Assembly (NCBI RefSeq): GCF_900141875.1
Contig: NZ_FQZE01000023.1
Coordinates: 1-64,000 of the forward strand
From: Tangfeifania diversioriginum
GTDB lineage: Bacteria; Bacteroidota; Bacteroidia; Bacteroidales; Prolixibacteraceae
DNA length: 64,000 bases
Direction of reading: 5' to 3'
Below the pieces are notes generated by a model. The model was given only the letters and a program-made list of their open reading frames with translations. It was not told the origin of the DNA and searched no databases. Below are positions 55,018-64,000 of this stretch, in pieces. A program made the position numbers and the translations under genes. Each line of letters starts with the position of its first letter. Position 1 is the stretch's first letter.

Positions 55018-57540
55018 TTAATTCATTTTAATTTTCACGCTCGTTGAATCCAGCCCTTCAGAAGCAGCTGTTAAAGTTACATTTCCGGGCTCGTTGTCGG
55101 CCTTCACCACAACAAGGCATTTTCCGTTGAATGCATCTATTTCCTTTCCTTTCAAAGGTTGATGGCCAACCGGATTTCCGTTGTCCACACCAAAAATTTC
55201 TGCATTCCCTTCAATCGAAAACTGAACCAAATTTTCAGCTGTCGGCACAAAATTGCCTTCTTTGTCGAGCACTTCAACGGTGATGTATGACAAATCGTAA
55301 CCATCAGCAGAAATTGTCTTCCGGTCGGGAGTTCCTTTCAACTGCTCCGGTTCACCGGCAGTTGTGATTTCCTTTTCCATCACCACTTTGCCGTCTTCGC
55401 GCGAAACGGCTTCCAGTGTTCCCGGTTCAAACGGAACCCGCCACATCAGGTGCAGGTCTTCGGGGCCTTTGGTTTTTGAGCCCAACGATTCGCCGTTCAG
55501 AAAAAGCTCTACTTCAGGTGCGCTGGAATAGGCCCAGATATCAACCGTTTGTCCCGGTTCCCAATTCCAGTGGGGGAAAACGTGGAGCACATCTTTATCC
55601 GTCCATTCGCTTTGGTACATGTAGTAAATATCTTTCGGAAAGCCAGCCAAATCAATAATTCCAAAATAGGAACTCCGCGACGGCCACCAGTAAGGAGTGG
55701 GTTCGCCGAGGTAATCAAAACCGGTCCAGATGTAAGTTCCGGCGATGTGATCATATTTTTTCACAATCTTCCAGCTTTCTTCGTGTGTCGATCCCCACGG
55801 AACATGGCAATTGTCGTAGGAAGAACACTGCTGCTCCTCGTTGCCGTAAGGCTTTCCGGTGGGCGGGTAACTGTCGGGCCAGATAAACATGCTGTCGGAC
55901 GGCATCTGGTAAAACCCGCGTGACATCAGGCCGGAAGTGGATTCGCTCACGAGAAAAGCTTTTCCCGGATAATTTTCAGGAAAACCGGCAAAATTTTCGT
56001 GATGGTAATTGAACCCGTAAATATCGAGTGCGTCCGATTGAAACAGGTTGTTCCAGGGATTTACTTCGTTGCAACCGGCGGTAACCGGACGGGTTGGATC
56101 GAGCTCTTTTACAATGTTTGCCAGCTTGGTAGTAAGCAATGAATTTACCGACATTTCGCCTGAATTGATTATGCTTTCATCCACATTCTTTTCGAAATTC
56201 AACAAATGATTGGCTTTCTGAATATTGAGCGTGTCGGCCTCCACATGTTCCCATTGTTCGAGCACTTCGTTGCCGATGCTCCACATCATTACCGAGGCGT
56301 GGTTGCGGTCGCGGAGGATGTGATCGGTTAAATCACGTTCGTGCCACTCTGGAAAGTAACGCGAATAATCGTATTCGGTTTTCTTTTTGCGCCACATGTC
56401 AAAGGTCTCGTCCTGCACTACAAATCCCATTTTGTCGCATAACTCGAGCAACTCAGGTGCCGGCGGGTTGTGGGCCGTGCGAATGGAATTGCAGCCCATT
56501 TCTTTCAGGATTTCCAATTGCCGCTCAATGGCACGGGTATTGACCGCAGCACCCAGGCAACCCAAATCGTGGTGGTTGCAAACGCCCAATAGTTTCACAT
56601 GTTCGCCATTCAGAAAAAATCCTTTCTCCGGATCGAAACGAAAGGTGCGGATGCCGAAAGTTGTTTTGTAGGTGTCGGTCAGGTTACCTTCTTCATCATA
56701 AACTTCGGAAACGGCCTTGTACAGTGCCGGATTTTCGATGCTCCACAAATCGGGATTTTCCACTTTCATGTTTTGCTGATAAACCATTTTCTCGCCTGCG
56801 CCAACAGGTTGCGCCAATTCTGTTTCGGTTACCAATTTATTATCCGGACTGTAAATCTCTGTTTTCAAAGTCACATTGCTGATGTCGGGCAAGCGGTTTG
56901 CCAGTGTGGTTTCTACCGAAACGGTTGCACTCTCTTCGCTCACATTTGGAGTAGTAACGTAAGTCCCCCAATGATCAACAAAAATTTCACCTGTTTTTAC
57001 CAGCCAAACATTCCGGTAAATTCCGGAGCCGGAATACCAGCGGGAATTAGGCTGTTCGGAGTTATCGACTTTCACGGCCAGCACGTTTTCCTCGTCGCCG
57101 AAATTTAAATGTTGTGTGAGTTCATAACGCACAGAACTGTAACCATAGGGCCGCATCCCGAGCCGGTGGCCGTTAATCCACACTTCACCTTTCTGGTAAA
57201 TGCCATCGAAATCGATAAAAACCAGTTTGTTTTTGTCGGATTCCGGAAGTTGAAATGTTTTGCGGTACCAGCCAATTCCGCCGGGTAGCGCTCCCCCACC
57301 GGGCGAAGCAGGATGTTCTTCACTAAATTCACCTTCGACGCTCCAGTCGTGCGGGAGATTCAACACCCGCCAGTCTGAGTCATCGAAATCGGGAGAAAAA
57401 AAAGATTCTGAATTACTCCGTGTGAATTTCCAGTCGGTGGTAAAACGGGTACGTTCTCGGGGATTTTGCTCATTTTTGGGATTGCAGGAAATTAGAAATG
57501 AGAAAACAAAAACACCAATTATCAGCCGGTAATAATTCAT
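55018..57540 (-). CDS. GH2 beta-galactosidase-like lipoprotein
   Basis: 840 aa. Lipobox LISC (Cys at 19). Sugar-binding domain (~25-190, with HDWSVEGEFS and INGHRLGMRPYGY), Ig-like domain, then the TIM barrel: acid/base Glu in MWSIGNEVLEQW, nucleophile Glu in FLVSESTSG. The C-terminal part carries FPHWNWEPGQTVDIWAYS and a final Ig-like GNVTLTAAS. It would hydrolyse beta-galactosides at the cell surface or in the periplasm. First gene of the cluster. Confidence 0.92.
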   Translation of the reverse strand: MNYYRLIIGVFVFSFLISCNPKNEQNPRERTRFTTDWKFTRSNSESFFSPDFDDSDWRVLNLPHDWSVEGEFSEEHPASPGGGALPGGIGWYRKTFQLPESDKNKLVFIDFDGIYQKGEVWINGHRLGMRPYGYSSVRYELTQHLNFGDEENVLAVKVDNSEQPNSRWYSGSGIYRNVWLVKTGEIFVDHWGTYVTTPNVSEESATVSVETTLANRLPDISNVTLKTEIYSPDNKLVTETELAQPVGAGEKMVYQQNMKVENPDLWSIENPALYKAVSEVYDEEGNLTDTYKTTFGIRTFRFDPEKGFFLNGEHVKLLGVCNHHDLGCLGAAVNTRAIERQLEILKEMGCNSIRTAHNPPAPELLELCDKMGFVVQDETFDMWRKKKTEYDYSRYFPEWHERDLTDHILRDRNHASVMMWSIGNEVLEQWEHVEADTLNIQKANHLLNFEKNVDESIINSGEMSVNSLLTTKLANIVKELDPTRPVTAGCNEVNPWNNLFQSDALDIYGFNYHHENFAGFPENYPGKAFLVSESTSGLMSRGFYQMPSDSMFIWPDSYPPTGKPYGNEEQQCSSYDNCHVPWGSTHEESWKIVKKYDHIAGTYIWTGFDYLGEPTPYWWPSRSSYFGIIDLAGFPKDIYYMYQSEWTDKDVLHVFPHWNWEPGQTVDIWAYSSAPEVELFLNGESLGSKTKGPEDLHLMWRVPFEPGTLEAVSREDGKVVMEKEITTAGEPEQLKGTPDRKTISADGYDLSYITVEVLDKEGNFVPTAENLVQFSIEGNAEIFGVDNGNPVGHQPLKGKEIDAFNGKCLVVVKADNEPGNVTLTAASEGLDSTSVKIKMN

Positions 57541-57625
57541 TTTTACAGGTTTTGGTTACCCGCAAAAATATAAAAATGCATTAAATGTTATTGTTGTTTA
57601 TACAATATAATTCCTTTAAAAAAGG

Positions 57626-58366
57626 TTAATTAAATTCGAATAGCAAATCAACCTGCAGATCTTCCATCCTTAATTTTTCCTTTTCGTTTCGGCGGAAAAC
57701 ATAAACGACTCCATATTCCTGCGCTATCTGGCGGCGATGTTTAGGTGCATCAGCAGGTACATTTTCTTCAATTTCAGTCCATAATTTGCTGATAAAATCA
57801 TTTGTGGTTTTACGTAGTTCCTGCATTTTATCGTATGAGCGTAGGGTATTCCGTTTCAGATTGTGCTGAAAAATTGCCGCATCTTTAAAATCTTCAACTT
57901 TCACTTTTACGAGGGCAATTGAAGGATTATAAAAAGGACTTCCTCCATTTTGCATACGTTTTTGTTCGCCGTCAATTATTTTCCATCCCCAGTCCAGCAC
58001 TTCTTTTTCATTGGCTAGAGACGGAAGTTTCATTTCCAAATCCTGCAAACCATAAAATGCAAGCGTCTCAATTTTAATTTCCTCGCGTTCAATACTCATG
58101 TACAGCATTTGGATAAAATGCGATATGTACAACCGGGCCTTATCCATTGCCGCCTTGTAATCCCCGATTTTTTCAGATTCAATTTTTGTATCCAATTCGT
58201 AATGCGTCAGGTGATTCTCAAAAGCAGTTTTCACGTTTTTCAATTCATAAAGGGTTTGTTTTGAGAATGCAAGTTTTTCGGAATTTTGCTCTGAAGCAAT
58301 GTTAAGCGCAGCCTCCAGCGCGCGGATTCTGGCTTTATCGGTAGTTGGCAAACGACGGTAGGGCAT
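57626..58366 (-). CDS. conserved hypothetical protein
   Basis: 246 aa, helical and charged, no signal peptide. Begins MPYRRLPTTDKARIRALEAA; a middle stretch DKARLYISHFIQMLYMSIERE is probably coiled; ends HRRQIAQEYGVVYVFRRNEK. I recognise no named domain. Standard codon usage and ATG start. It follows the sdh operon terminator on the same strand. Confidence 0.8.
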   Translation of the reverse strand: MPYRRLPTTDKARIRALEAALNIASEQNSEKLAFSKQTLYELKNVKTAFENHLTHYELDTKIESEKIGDYKAAMDKARLYISHFIQMLYMSIEREEIKIETLAFYGLQDLEMKLPSLANEKEVLDWGWKIIDGEQKRMQNGGSPFYNPSIALVKVKVEDFKDAAIFQHNLKRNTLRSYDKMQELRKTTNDFISKLWTEIEENVPADAPKHRRQIAQEYGVVYVFRRNEKEKLRMEDLQVDLLFEFN

Positions 58367-58458
58367 AATTCATTTTTTTAGCGTTATGCGAAGTTATGGA
58401 TTTAAACCTCCTGTTTAACGTGTTCGCACAACATTTTATGCACATTCAATTGTGAATT

Positions 58459-58494
58459 AAAAAACGAAGGCCTCCCCGTTTCCGGAAAGGCCTT
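58459..58494 (-). terminator. terminator of sdhCAB
   Basis: On the minus strand AAGGCCTTTCC...GGGGAGGCCTT forms a long stem followed by CGTTTTTT. Confidence 0.85.
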
Positions 58495-58519
58495 ACTATT
58501 TTTCACATCTATTTTTGTT

Positions 58520-59281
58520 CTATTCGCTGAATCTTGCGGTAAGATACTCACGATTCAACCGGGCGATGTTGGTAATTGAAATGCTTTTGGGGCATTCCAC
58601 CTCGCAGGCGCCTGTATTGGTACAGCCGCCAAATCCCAGCTCGTCCATTTTGGCCACCATTTTTCGTGCCCGGCTTTTGGCCTCCACTTTCCCTTGGGGC
58701 AGCTTGGCCAGGTGCGCAACTTTTGCCGACACAAACAACATTGCTGATGAGTTTTTACAGGCTGCCACACAGGCTCCACAACCAATACATGATGCGGCAT
58801 CCATCGATTCCTCAGCATCTTCATGGGATATCGGGATAGCATTTGCATCGGGAACACCACCGGTATTCACCGAAATGTATCCACCAGCCTGAAGAATTTT
58901 TTCGAAAGCTGTACGGTCAACCACCAAATCTTTAATAACCGGGAATGCAGCAGCGCGCCAAGGCTCAATGGTAATTGTTTCGCCGTCTTTAAATTTGCGC
59001 ATGTGCAACTGGCAGGTTGTCACCTCTGTGTCAGGGCCGTGTGCCCGTCCGTTGATAAAAAGGCTGCAGGTACCGCAAATGCCCTCTCGGCAATCATGAT
59101 CAAAAGCAATGGGATCTTTGCCTTCTTCTATCAGGTTATTATTTAAAATATCAAGCATCTCGAGGAATGATGAACCTGTGGAGATATTTTCGATTGTGTA
59201 GGTTTCGAACCTGCCTTTGTCTTGGGCATTGTTTTGCCGCCAGACTTTTATATTGAGTTTTTTCAGAATTTTATCTGCCAT
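58520..59281 (-). CDS. sdhB: succinate dehydrogenase/fumarate reductase iron-sulfur subunit
   Basis: 253 aa. The [2Fe-2S] ligands are in [10 protein letters not shown] and a downstream Cys (CQLHMR); the [4Fe-4S] and [3Fe-4S] ligands are in [11 protein letters not shown] and [12 protein letters not shown]. It passes electrons between the flavoprotein and the membrane cytochrome b. Order C-A-B and menaquinone-type features mean it may run as fumarate reductase in anaerobic growth. 8-bp gap from sdhA. Confidence 0.95.
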   Translation of the reverse strand: MADKILKKLNIKVWRQNNAQDKGRFETYTIENISTGSSFLEMLDILNNNLIEEGKDPIAFDHDCREGICGTCSLFINGRAHGPDTEVTTCQLHMRKFKDGETITIEPWRAAAFPVIKDLVVDRTAFEKILQAGGYISVNTGGVPDANAIPISHEDAEESMDAASCIGCGACVAACKNSSAMLFVSAKVAHLAKLPQGKVEAKSRARKMVAKMDELGFGGCTNTGACEVECPKSISITNIARLNREYLTARFSE

Positions 59282-59289
59282 AATTCATT

Positions 59290-61230
59290 CTATTTATAAC
59301 TTCTTTGTGTCAACTTAACATTCTCAAACACCAAATCTTCTTTGTGTAATACCGGCTCTTTGCCTTCTCCGTTGAACTCCCAACAGGAAACATAAGTAAA
59401 TTGCTCATCGTCGCGTTTGGCTTCGCCGTCTTCGGTAACTGATTCTTCGCGGAAGTGCCCGCCACACGATTCATTTCTGTCGAGTGCATCGTGTGCCATC
59501 AATTCACCAATATCGAGAAAATCAGCCACACGTCCTGCCTTTTCAAGTTCCGGATTAAGGTTATTCAGTTCGCCCGGAATTTTAACATCTTTCCAGAATT
59601 CCTCACGAATTTCCTTAATCATCTCAATCGCTTTCTTCAGCCCTTCGGCATTACGCGACATTCCAACGTAATCCCACATCACATGGCCCAGTTTTTTATG
59701 GAAATAATCAACTGGCTTAGAACCTTTTATATTGAATAATTTTTCAATCCTGCCGGTTACTGCTTTTTCTGCTTCTTCAAATTCAAGTGCATTGGTATCG
59801 GCTTTCGGAGTAAGAATTTCGTCGGCGAGATAATCGCCAATGGTGTAAGGCAATACAAAATAACCGTCGGCAAGGCCCTGCATCAGAGCTGAAGCCCCCA
59901 GCCGGTTGGCACCATGGTCGGAGAAGTTAGCTTCGCCGATTGAATACAACCCCGGAACGGTGGTCATCAGGTTGTAATCGACCCATGTTCCGCCCATCGA
60001 ATAGTGAATAGCCGGATAAATCATCATGGGTTCTTTGTACGGGTCAACATCGGTAATTTTTTCATACATCTGGAAAAGGTTGCCATAACGGGCTTTTATC
60101 ACATCTTTTCCGAGCCGCTCTATGGCATATTTAAAATCGAGGTAAACGGCTTTTCCTTCGGCATTCACACCAAAACCGGCGTCGCACCTTTCTTTGGCAG
60201 CACGTGATGCCACATCGCGCGGAACAAGGTTGCCGTATGAAGGATATCTTCTTTCCAGATAAAAATCACGATCGTCTTCAGGAATATCGTTTGGCCCGAT
60301 TTCACCTTTGCGCAGTTTCTCTGCATCTTCATTCTTTTTAGGTACCCACACGCGGCCATCGTTACGCAACGATTCGGACATCAGGGTAAGTTTCGACTGC
60401 TGGTCGCCGTGAACCGGGATGCAGGTGGGGTGAATCTGCACAAAACATGGATTCGACATCATAGCGCCTTTTTTATAGCATTGCCATGCCGCTGAACCGT
60501 TACTTCCCATAGCGTTGGTAGAAAGGAAAAATACATTCCCGTAACCGCCGGTGGCAACAACCACTGCATGAGCGCCAAACCGTTTGATCTCTCCACTTAC
60601 CAAATCGCGCGCAATAATTCCGCGGGCTTTGCCGTCAATTTTTACCACATCCAGCATTTCGTGGCGACTGTACATCTCCACGTTTCCTTTTGAAATTTGC
60701 CGGTTTAGTGCCTGATAGGCTCCTAACAACAATTGCTGACCGGTTTGTCCTCTTGCATAAAAAGTACGGCTTACCAGCACACCGCCAAAAGAGCGGTTAT
60801 CGAGCAAACCTCCGTACTCCCGGCCAAAAGGCACTCCCTGTGCCACACACTGGTCAATAATATTGGGAGAAACTTCTGCTAACCTGTAAACATTAGCTTC
60901 CCTGGCTCTGTAATCACCACCTTTAATGGTATCGTAAAATAACCGGAACACTGAATCATTATCGTTCTGATAGTTTTTTGCGGCATTGATACCACCCTGT
61001 GCAGCAATAGAGTGTGCACGGCGCGGGCTGTCCTGGTAGCAAAATGCTTTTACTTTATATCCCAGCTCGGCAAGAGAGGCGGCCGCCGAAGCGCCACCCA
61101 GTCCGGTTCCGACTACAATAACTTCAAGTTTTCTTTTATTGGCGGGGCTAACAACTTTTATATTCGATTTGTGCTTGTTCCACTTTTCAGCCAAAGGCCC
61201 TTCAGGTATTTTTGAATCTAATATGCTCAT
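59290..61230 (-). CDS. sdhA: succinate dehydrogenase/fumarate reductase flavoprotein subunit
   Basis: 646 aa from ATG 61230 (a TTG two codons earlier extends the frame). FAD motif [15 protein letters not shown], covalent-FAD His73 in [11 protein letters not shown], substrate-site region [14 protein letters not shown] and [13 protein letters not shown]. Catalyses succinate/fumarate interconversion at the cytosolic face. Sits between sdhC and sdhB in one operon. Confidence 0.95.
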   Translation of the reverse strand: MSILDSKIPEGPLAEKWNKHKSNIKVVSPANKRKLEVIVVGTGLGGASAAASLAELGYKVKAFCYQDSPRRAHSIAAQGGINAAKNYQNDNDSVFRLFYDTIKGGDYRAREANVYRLAEVSPNIIDQCVAQGVPFGREYGGLLDNRSFGGVLVSRTFYARGQTGQQLLLGAYQALNRQISKGNVEMYSRHEMLDVVKIDGKARGIIARDLVSGEIKRFGAHAVVVATGGYGNVFFLSTNAMGSNGSAAWQCYKKGAMMSNPCFVQIHPTCIPVHGDQQSKLTLMSESLRNDGRVWVPKKNEDAEKLRKGEIGPNDIPEDDRDFYLERRYPSYGNLVPRDVASRAAKERCDAGFGVNAEGKAVYLDFKYAIERLGKDVIKARYGNLFQMYEKITDVDPYKEPMMIYPAIHYSMGGTWVDYNLMTTVPGLYSIGEANFSDHGANRLGASALMQGLADGYFVLPYTIGDYLADEILTPKADTNALEFEEAEKAVTGRIEKLFNIKGSKPVDYFHKKLGHVMWDYVGMSRNAEGLKKAIEMIKEIREEFWKDVKIPGELNNLNPELEKAGRVADFLDIGELMAHDALDRNESCGGHFREESVTEDGEAKRDDEQFTYVSCWEFNGEGKEPVLHKEDLVFENVKLTQRSYK

Positions 61231-61250
61231 ATACAAATCCTTTTTCAGGT

Positions 61251-61928
61251 TTAAAATTTAATAAGGAAATACAATGGAATTATTGAAAATCCAACTGCAA
61301 TAATAACTGCATAAATTTTTCCAATAATCTGCAGCCTGCTCATCCATTGTTTATTACTCAATCCCAGTGTATGAAAGGCCGACCAAAATCCGTGAGAAAG
61401 GTGGAATCCCAGTAATATTCCCCCAAGTACATAAATAATATCATAAATGACACTTGTTTTAAACAACCCTGCAACAAGACTGTAGGTATCTTCCATGTGT
61501 TCGCCGTTAATGGTAATTTCCTGCACCCCACCGGTAAAACGAATTACCCAGTAAAAATTAATAATATGGATAATTAAAAATACCAGCACCAATGCTCCCA
61601 AGACAAGCATATTCCGTGAGGTCCACGTACTTGCAACGGCAGGGTTTTTCTGGTTATATTTAACGGGGCGTGCTTTCCAGTTTTGATATTCAAGAAAGAA
61701 TGACCAGATAATATGCACCAAAAAACCAAGCCCCAACAGTGGTTCCACGATCCGGATTAATGGATTGGTAACCATGAAATGGGCAGCTATGTTAAACAGT
61801 TCTCCGCTATCATCAAAAATCAGCAATAAATTTACTGAAAGATGGACAGCTAAAAACATAACCAAAAAGAGCCCAGAGATGCTCATTATAAACTTCCTGC
61901 CAATTGACGCAGTTAAAAACTTGCTCAT
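61251..61928 (-). CDS. sdhC: succinate dehydrogenase/fumarate reductase cytochrome b subunit
   Basis: 225 aa with five membrane helices (residues ~14-34, 60-80, 108-128, 155-178, 200-222). Histidines positioned for two haems occur in [35 protein letters not shown] and [16 protein letters not shown]. The five-helix dihaem type (as in Bacillus SdhC and Wolinella FrdC) transfers electrons to menaquinone. Promoter immediately upstream. Confidence 0.93.
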   Translation of the reverse strand: MSKFLTASIGRKFIMSISGLFLVMFLAVHLSVNLLLIFDDSGELFNIAAHFMVTNPLIRIVEPLLGLGFLVHIIWSFFLEYQNWKARPVKYNQKNPAVASTWTSRNMLVLGALVLVFLIIHIINFYWVIRFTGGVQEITINGEHMEDTYSLVAGLFKTSVIYDIIYVLGGILLGFHLSHGFWSAFHTLGLSNKQWMSRLQIIGKIYAVIIAVGFSIIPLYFLIKF

Positions 61929-61972
61929 AAATAATCTTTTTAATTAAATCGTGTTGACATCAATATTTCGCA

Positions 61973-62003
61973 CAAAAGTAGCCGAACCGCCTATTTCCGC
62001 AAA
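61973..62003 (-). promoter_or_regulatory. promoter of sdhCAB
   Basis: Minus strand: TTTG (62003-62000), 19 bp, TACTTTTG (61980-61973). Exact consensus; 45 bp leader before sdhC. Confidence 0.8.
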
Positions 62004-62300
62004 AAACTTTCTACCAAAATAGCTAATTTAAATTGTTTCTAAGAATATATGATGTGAATAATTAGTTCCGGAAATTGCGGAAACACAGCAGATTCAAACC
62101 AATGTTTAAATGCCTTCATGTTTGATTAAAGAACACCTCCACTCTATTGCATTGATATGGCGGACAAGAACAACCCATTCGGCTTAACAGAAATAGCATT
62201 TTAATCTGTTATTTCAACTCATTCAAGAATGAAAAGCACTGTCTGGCTTTTGCTATCTTTTGTGTTAACAAATCGTTTAATCCGGTAAAATTTTTTGGGG
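62004..62300. other. spacer between sdhC promoter and the homocysteine methyltransferase gene
   Basis: No open frame of note. Sequence is AT-rich with one GTCACTTTT-like tail next to the methyltransferase stop. I see no hairpin strong enough to call a terminator. Confidence 0.5.
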
Positions 62301-63182
62301 TCACTTTTCATCAATTATCTTTCTTACCCTTGAAATATGTTCGGGTGTGGTGCCGCAACAACCGCCCACCACATTGGCACCAGCGGCAATAATTTCCGGA
62401 ACAAGCGCTGCCATTTCATCCGGCGTTTCGGGAAAAACCGTTTCGCCATCCTGATATACAGGCATCCCGGCATTGGCATGAACCAGAATTGGAATTTCAG
62501 TGTTGGCTTTTCGTATCTCTTCCACAATGCCTACCATTCCGGCAATTCCGTTCCCACAGTTGGCGCCAATCAAAACGGCACCTGCGTCAATTATTGTTTC
62601 CACCATTTCGGTGGGAGAAACCCCCATCATGGAACGAAACTCGCCTGTTACGGTTTTTTCAAATGTCATAGTACAAAATACTTCGAGGCTGGTATTTTCT
62701 TTTGCAGCCTTCACGGCGATCCGGGCTTCGTCGAGGTCGGTCATGGTTTCAATCATGATGGCATCGGCACCACCCGCTTCCAACCCGAGTGCCTGTTCTT
62801 TAAATGCCTCGTATAGCTCCTGCTCCGTAACTTCACCCATCATCAGTATAACTCCGGTTGGGCCGATGGAACCCAGCACAAATTTTTCGCCAGCCGCTCT
62901 TTTGCTTATTTCGGCAGCGGCTTTATTCAGGTCGAACGTTTTTTCAGCAAGGTTGTATTTTTCGAGTTTAAAACGAGAAGCGCCAAAACTATTGGTTTCA
63001 ATCATGTCAGAACCCGCGTGGATGTAATTTTGGGCGATATCGAATACTTCATCGGGATGGGAGATGTTCCACTCCTCCGGGCATTCCCCGGGTTTCAGCC
63101 CTTTTTGCTGAAGAAATGTCCCCCATGCGCCGTCGGAAACCAGCACTTTTCCTTGCTTAATTTTGTTGAGAATTTTTCCCAT
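62301..63182 (-). CDS. stand-alone homocysteine S-methyltransferase
   Basis: 293 aa from ATG 63182; the longer frame starts at TTG. Homocysteine-methyltransferase barrel: VLVSDGAWGTFLQQ near the start, METMTDLDEARIAVKA-like middle (IETMTDLDEAR), and zinc ligands in IGANCGNGIAG and [14 protein letters not shown]. It equals the first module of MetH. The gene 43 bp upstream encodes a corrinoid protein, so the pair could move methyl groups from an unidentified donor to homocysteine. Confidence 0.92.
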   Translation of the reverse strand: MGKILNKIKQGKVLVSDGAWGTFLQQKGLKPGECPEEWNISHPDEVFDIAQNYIHAGSDMIETNSFGASRFKLEKYNLAEKTFDLNKAAAEISKRAAGEKFVLGSIGPTGVILMMGEVTEQELYEAFKEQALGLEAGGADAIMIETMTDLDEARIAVKAAKENTSLEVFCTMTFEKTVTGEFRSMMGVSPTEMVETIIDAGAVLIGANCGNGIAGMVGIVEEIRKANTEIPILVHANAGMPVYQDGETVFPETPDEMAALVPEIIAAGANVVGGCCGTTPEHISRVRKIIDEK

Positions 63183-63225
63183 CAGCCTATAGTTTAATTC
63201 ACAAAATGCGTTCAATTGTCCGTTT

Positions 63226-63894
63226 TTAATCAACCTGTGAGTTCAGGTATTCCACCAGCCCCTGAGGATTGGACGAGTAAAAATCGGCACCAACTCTTTC
63301 CCGGAAATTATCGGTTACCGGAGCTCCGCCCACAGCAACTTTGGCATTGGGAACAGCTTCTTTGATGGCTTTGGTAATTTTTTCCATGCTCGGCATAGTT
63401 GTCGTTAACAGTGCCGACAAGCCGACAATACTGTTTTCATGCTCTTTCAGGGCAGCCACAAACTGGTCGGCTTTTACATCAGTCCCCAGGTCAACTACTT
63501 TCCATCCGCTTCCTTCCACCATCATTGAAACCAGGTTTTTACCAATGTCGTGCAAATCGCCTTCCACCGTACCAATTACAAATGTTCCCTTTTCCTTTAC
63601 TTCGCCGGATAGAAAATATGGTTTTAAATGGACCATGGCTGTGCTCATGGCTTTTGCCGACATGAGCACCTGTGGCACAAACACTTTGTTTTCGCGAAAT
63701 TTTATTCCCACTTTTTCCATTCCCGGCAATAATGCATCTGACAGTATTGTTTGGGCTTTAATCCCTTCATCCAGCGCTTGCTTTGTCAGTTCATCGGCTC
63801 CATCCTGTCCTTTCCTGTCCGGCGGATATGGCGCGGCTTTATTGATTTTCCCAAATTCAATACATTCTGCAATTTTTGAAAGTAGTTGACTCAT
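63226..63894 (-). CDS. corrinoid (cobalamin-binding) methyl-carrier protein
   Basis: 222 aa from ATG 63894; the longer frame starts at GTG. Helical cap (~1-95) with GMEKVGIKFRENKVFVPQVL, then the B12-binding Rossmann domain with GDLHDIGKNLV (DxHxxG, axial His) and a later GLSALLTTTM. It resembles MtaC/MttC-type carriers and the cobalamin module of MetH. Together with the downstream homocysteine methyltransferase it forms a split MetH-like pair lacking the folate and reactivation modules. Its promoter lies at the window edge. Confidence 0.92.
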   Translation of the reverse strand: MSQLLSKIAECIEFGKINKAAPYPPDRKGQDGADELTKQALDEGIKAQTILSDALLPGMEKVGIKFRENKVFVPQVLMSAKAMSTAMVHLKPYFLSGEVKEKGTFVIGTVEGDLHDIGKNLVSMMVEGSGWKVVDLGTDVKADQFVAALKEHENSIVGLSALLTTTMPSMEKITKAIKEAVPNAKVAVGGAPVTDNFRERVGADFYSSNPQGLVEYLNSQVD

Positions 63895-64000
63895 GGTGCA
63901 AATGCAATTTTTGGTTTTATTCACTCAAAAATACACACATTCCTTTGAACAGGAAACAGTATTCAGTAAAAATGATATATTTCGTTCAAATTTGAAAAAA

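Noticed and set aside
63925-64000. Possible cobalamin riboswitch upstream of the corrinoid gene
   Set aside because: The 76 bp left in the window show no B12-box-like sequence; the relevant region is mostly outside.

Overview
The window reads as chromosome of an anaerobic or facultatively anaerobic member of the Bacteroidota, probably near Marinilabiliales/Prolixibacteraceae; the family is a guess. Reasons: the Bacteroidota-type promoter (TTTG, about 19-21 bp, TAnnTTTG) recurs before tRNA, prfB, clpP, sdh and others; the genes are typical of the phylum (TonB with its own C-terminal domain, PorT-like barrels, DUF5687 ABC permease, fused GNAT/nitrilase, CAB-ordered menaquinone-type succinate/fumarate complex); Shine-Dalgarno sequences are weak; and homocysteine is apparently made by the DUF39/NIL-ferredoxin/UPF0280 route known from methanogens and anaerobes.

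Layout. 1-10.6 kb: housekeeping genes (glmM, an ECF sigma factor with a membrane partner, a pseudouridine synthase, an AIM24-like protein, dGTPase, a YgjP-like metallopeptidase) and a HlyD/TolC pair. 10.6-12.3 kb: an AT-rich accessory island beside the 3' end of tRNA-Ala, holding three overlapping genes: a HEPN-like protein, an acidic protein whose C-terminus is NNYALAA (an encoded ssrA-like ClpXP degron), and a solitary SecB-like chaperone. I regard this as the most interesting locus, a candidate chaperone-controlled toxin-antitoxin or defence module. 12.4-25.2 kb: tRNA-Ala, tonB, hflX, a GNAT/amidohydrolase fusion, asd, envelope proteins, a DUF5687 ABC exporter, recX. 25.2-26.9 kb: an AbiE type IV toxin-antitoxin pair with a palindromic operator, and a PIN-domain remnant cut off at the prfB promoter. 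26.9-40.9 kb: prfB with its programmed frameshift, a ppk1-ArsC fusion, a SpoU methyltransferase, envelope proteins, oxyR, tRNA-Leu, tig-clpP-clpX, a FAS1 lipoprotein and an exported methyltransferase. 41-41.5 kb: a GIY-YIG endonuclease gene between an intact tRNA-CAU and a broken duplicate of that tRNA. 41.6-48.1 kb: a sulfur/methionine operon (promoter, SAM riboswitch, short Met/Cys-containing leader peptide, DUF39, NIL-ferredoxin, UPF0280, metH). 48.2-50.7 kb: a DUF4143 ATPase and a CPBP protease, both among palindromic repeats. 50.7-57.5 kb: a glycan-degradation cluster (GH2, GH31, and an unassigned glycosidase-like protein). 58.5-62 kb: sdhCAB/frdCAB. 62.3-63.9 kb: a corrinoid protein and a stand-alone homocysteine methyltransferase.

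Several parts may work together. ClpXP is encoded in the window and would be the expected protease for the NNYALAA protein. Aspartate semialdehyde from asd is the expected substrate of the DUF39 system, whose homocysteine would feed MetH or the corrinoid/Hcy-methyltransferase pair, with SAM feedback through the riboswitch. Start codons were moved from the longest open frame wherever the longest form began at TTG or GTG and a better ATG lay inside. All family assignments were made by eye from motifs; no database search was run.
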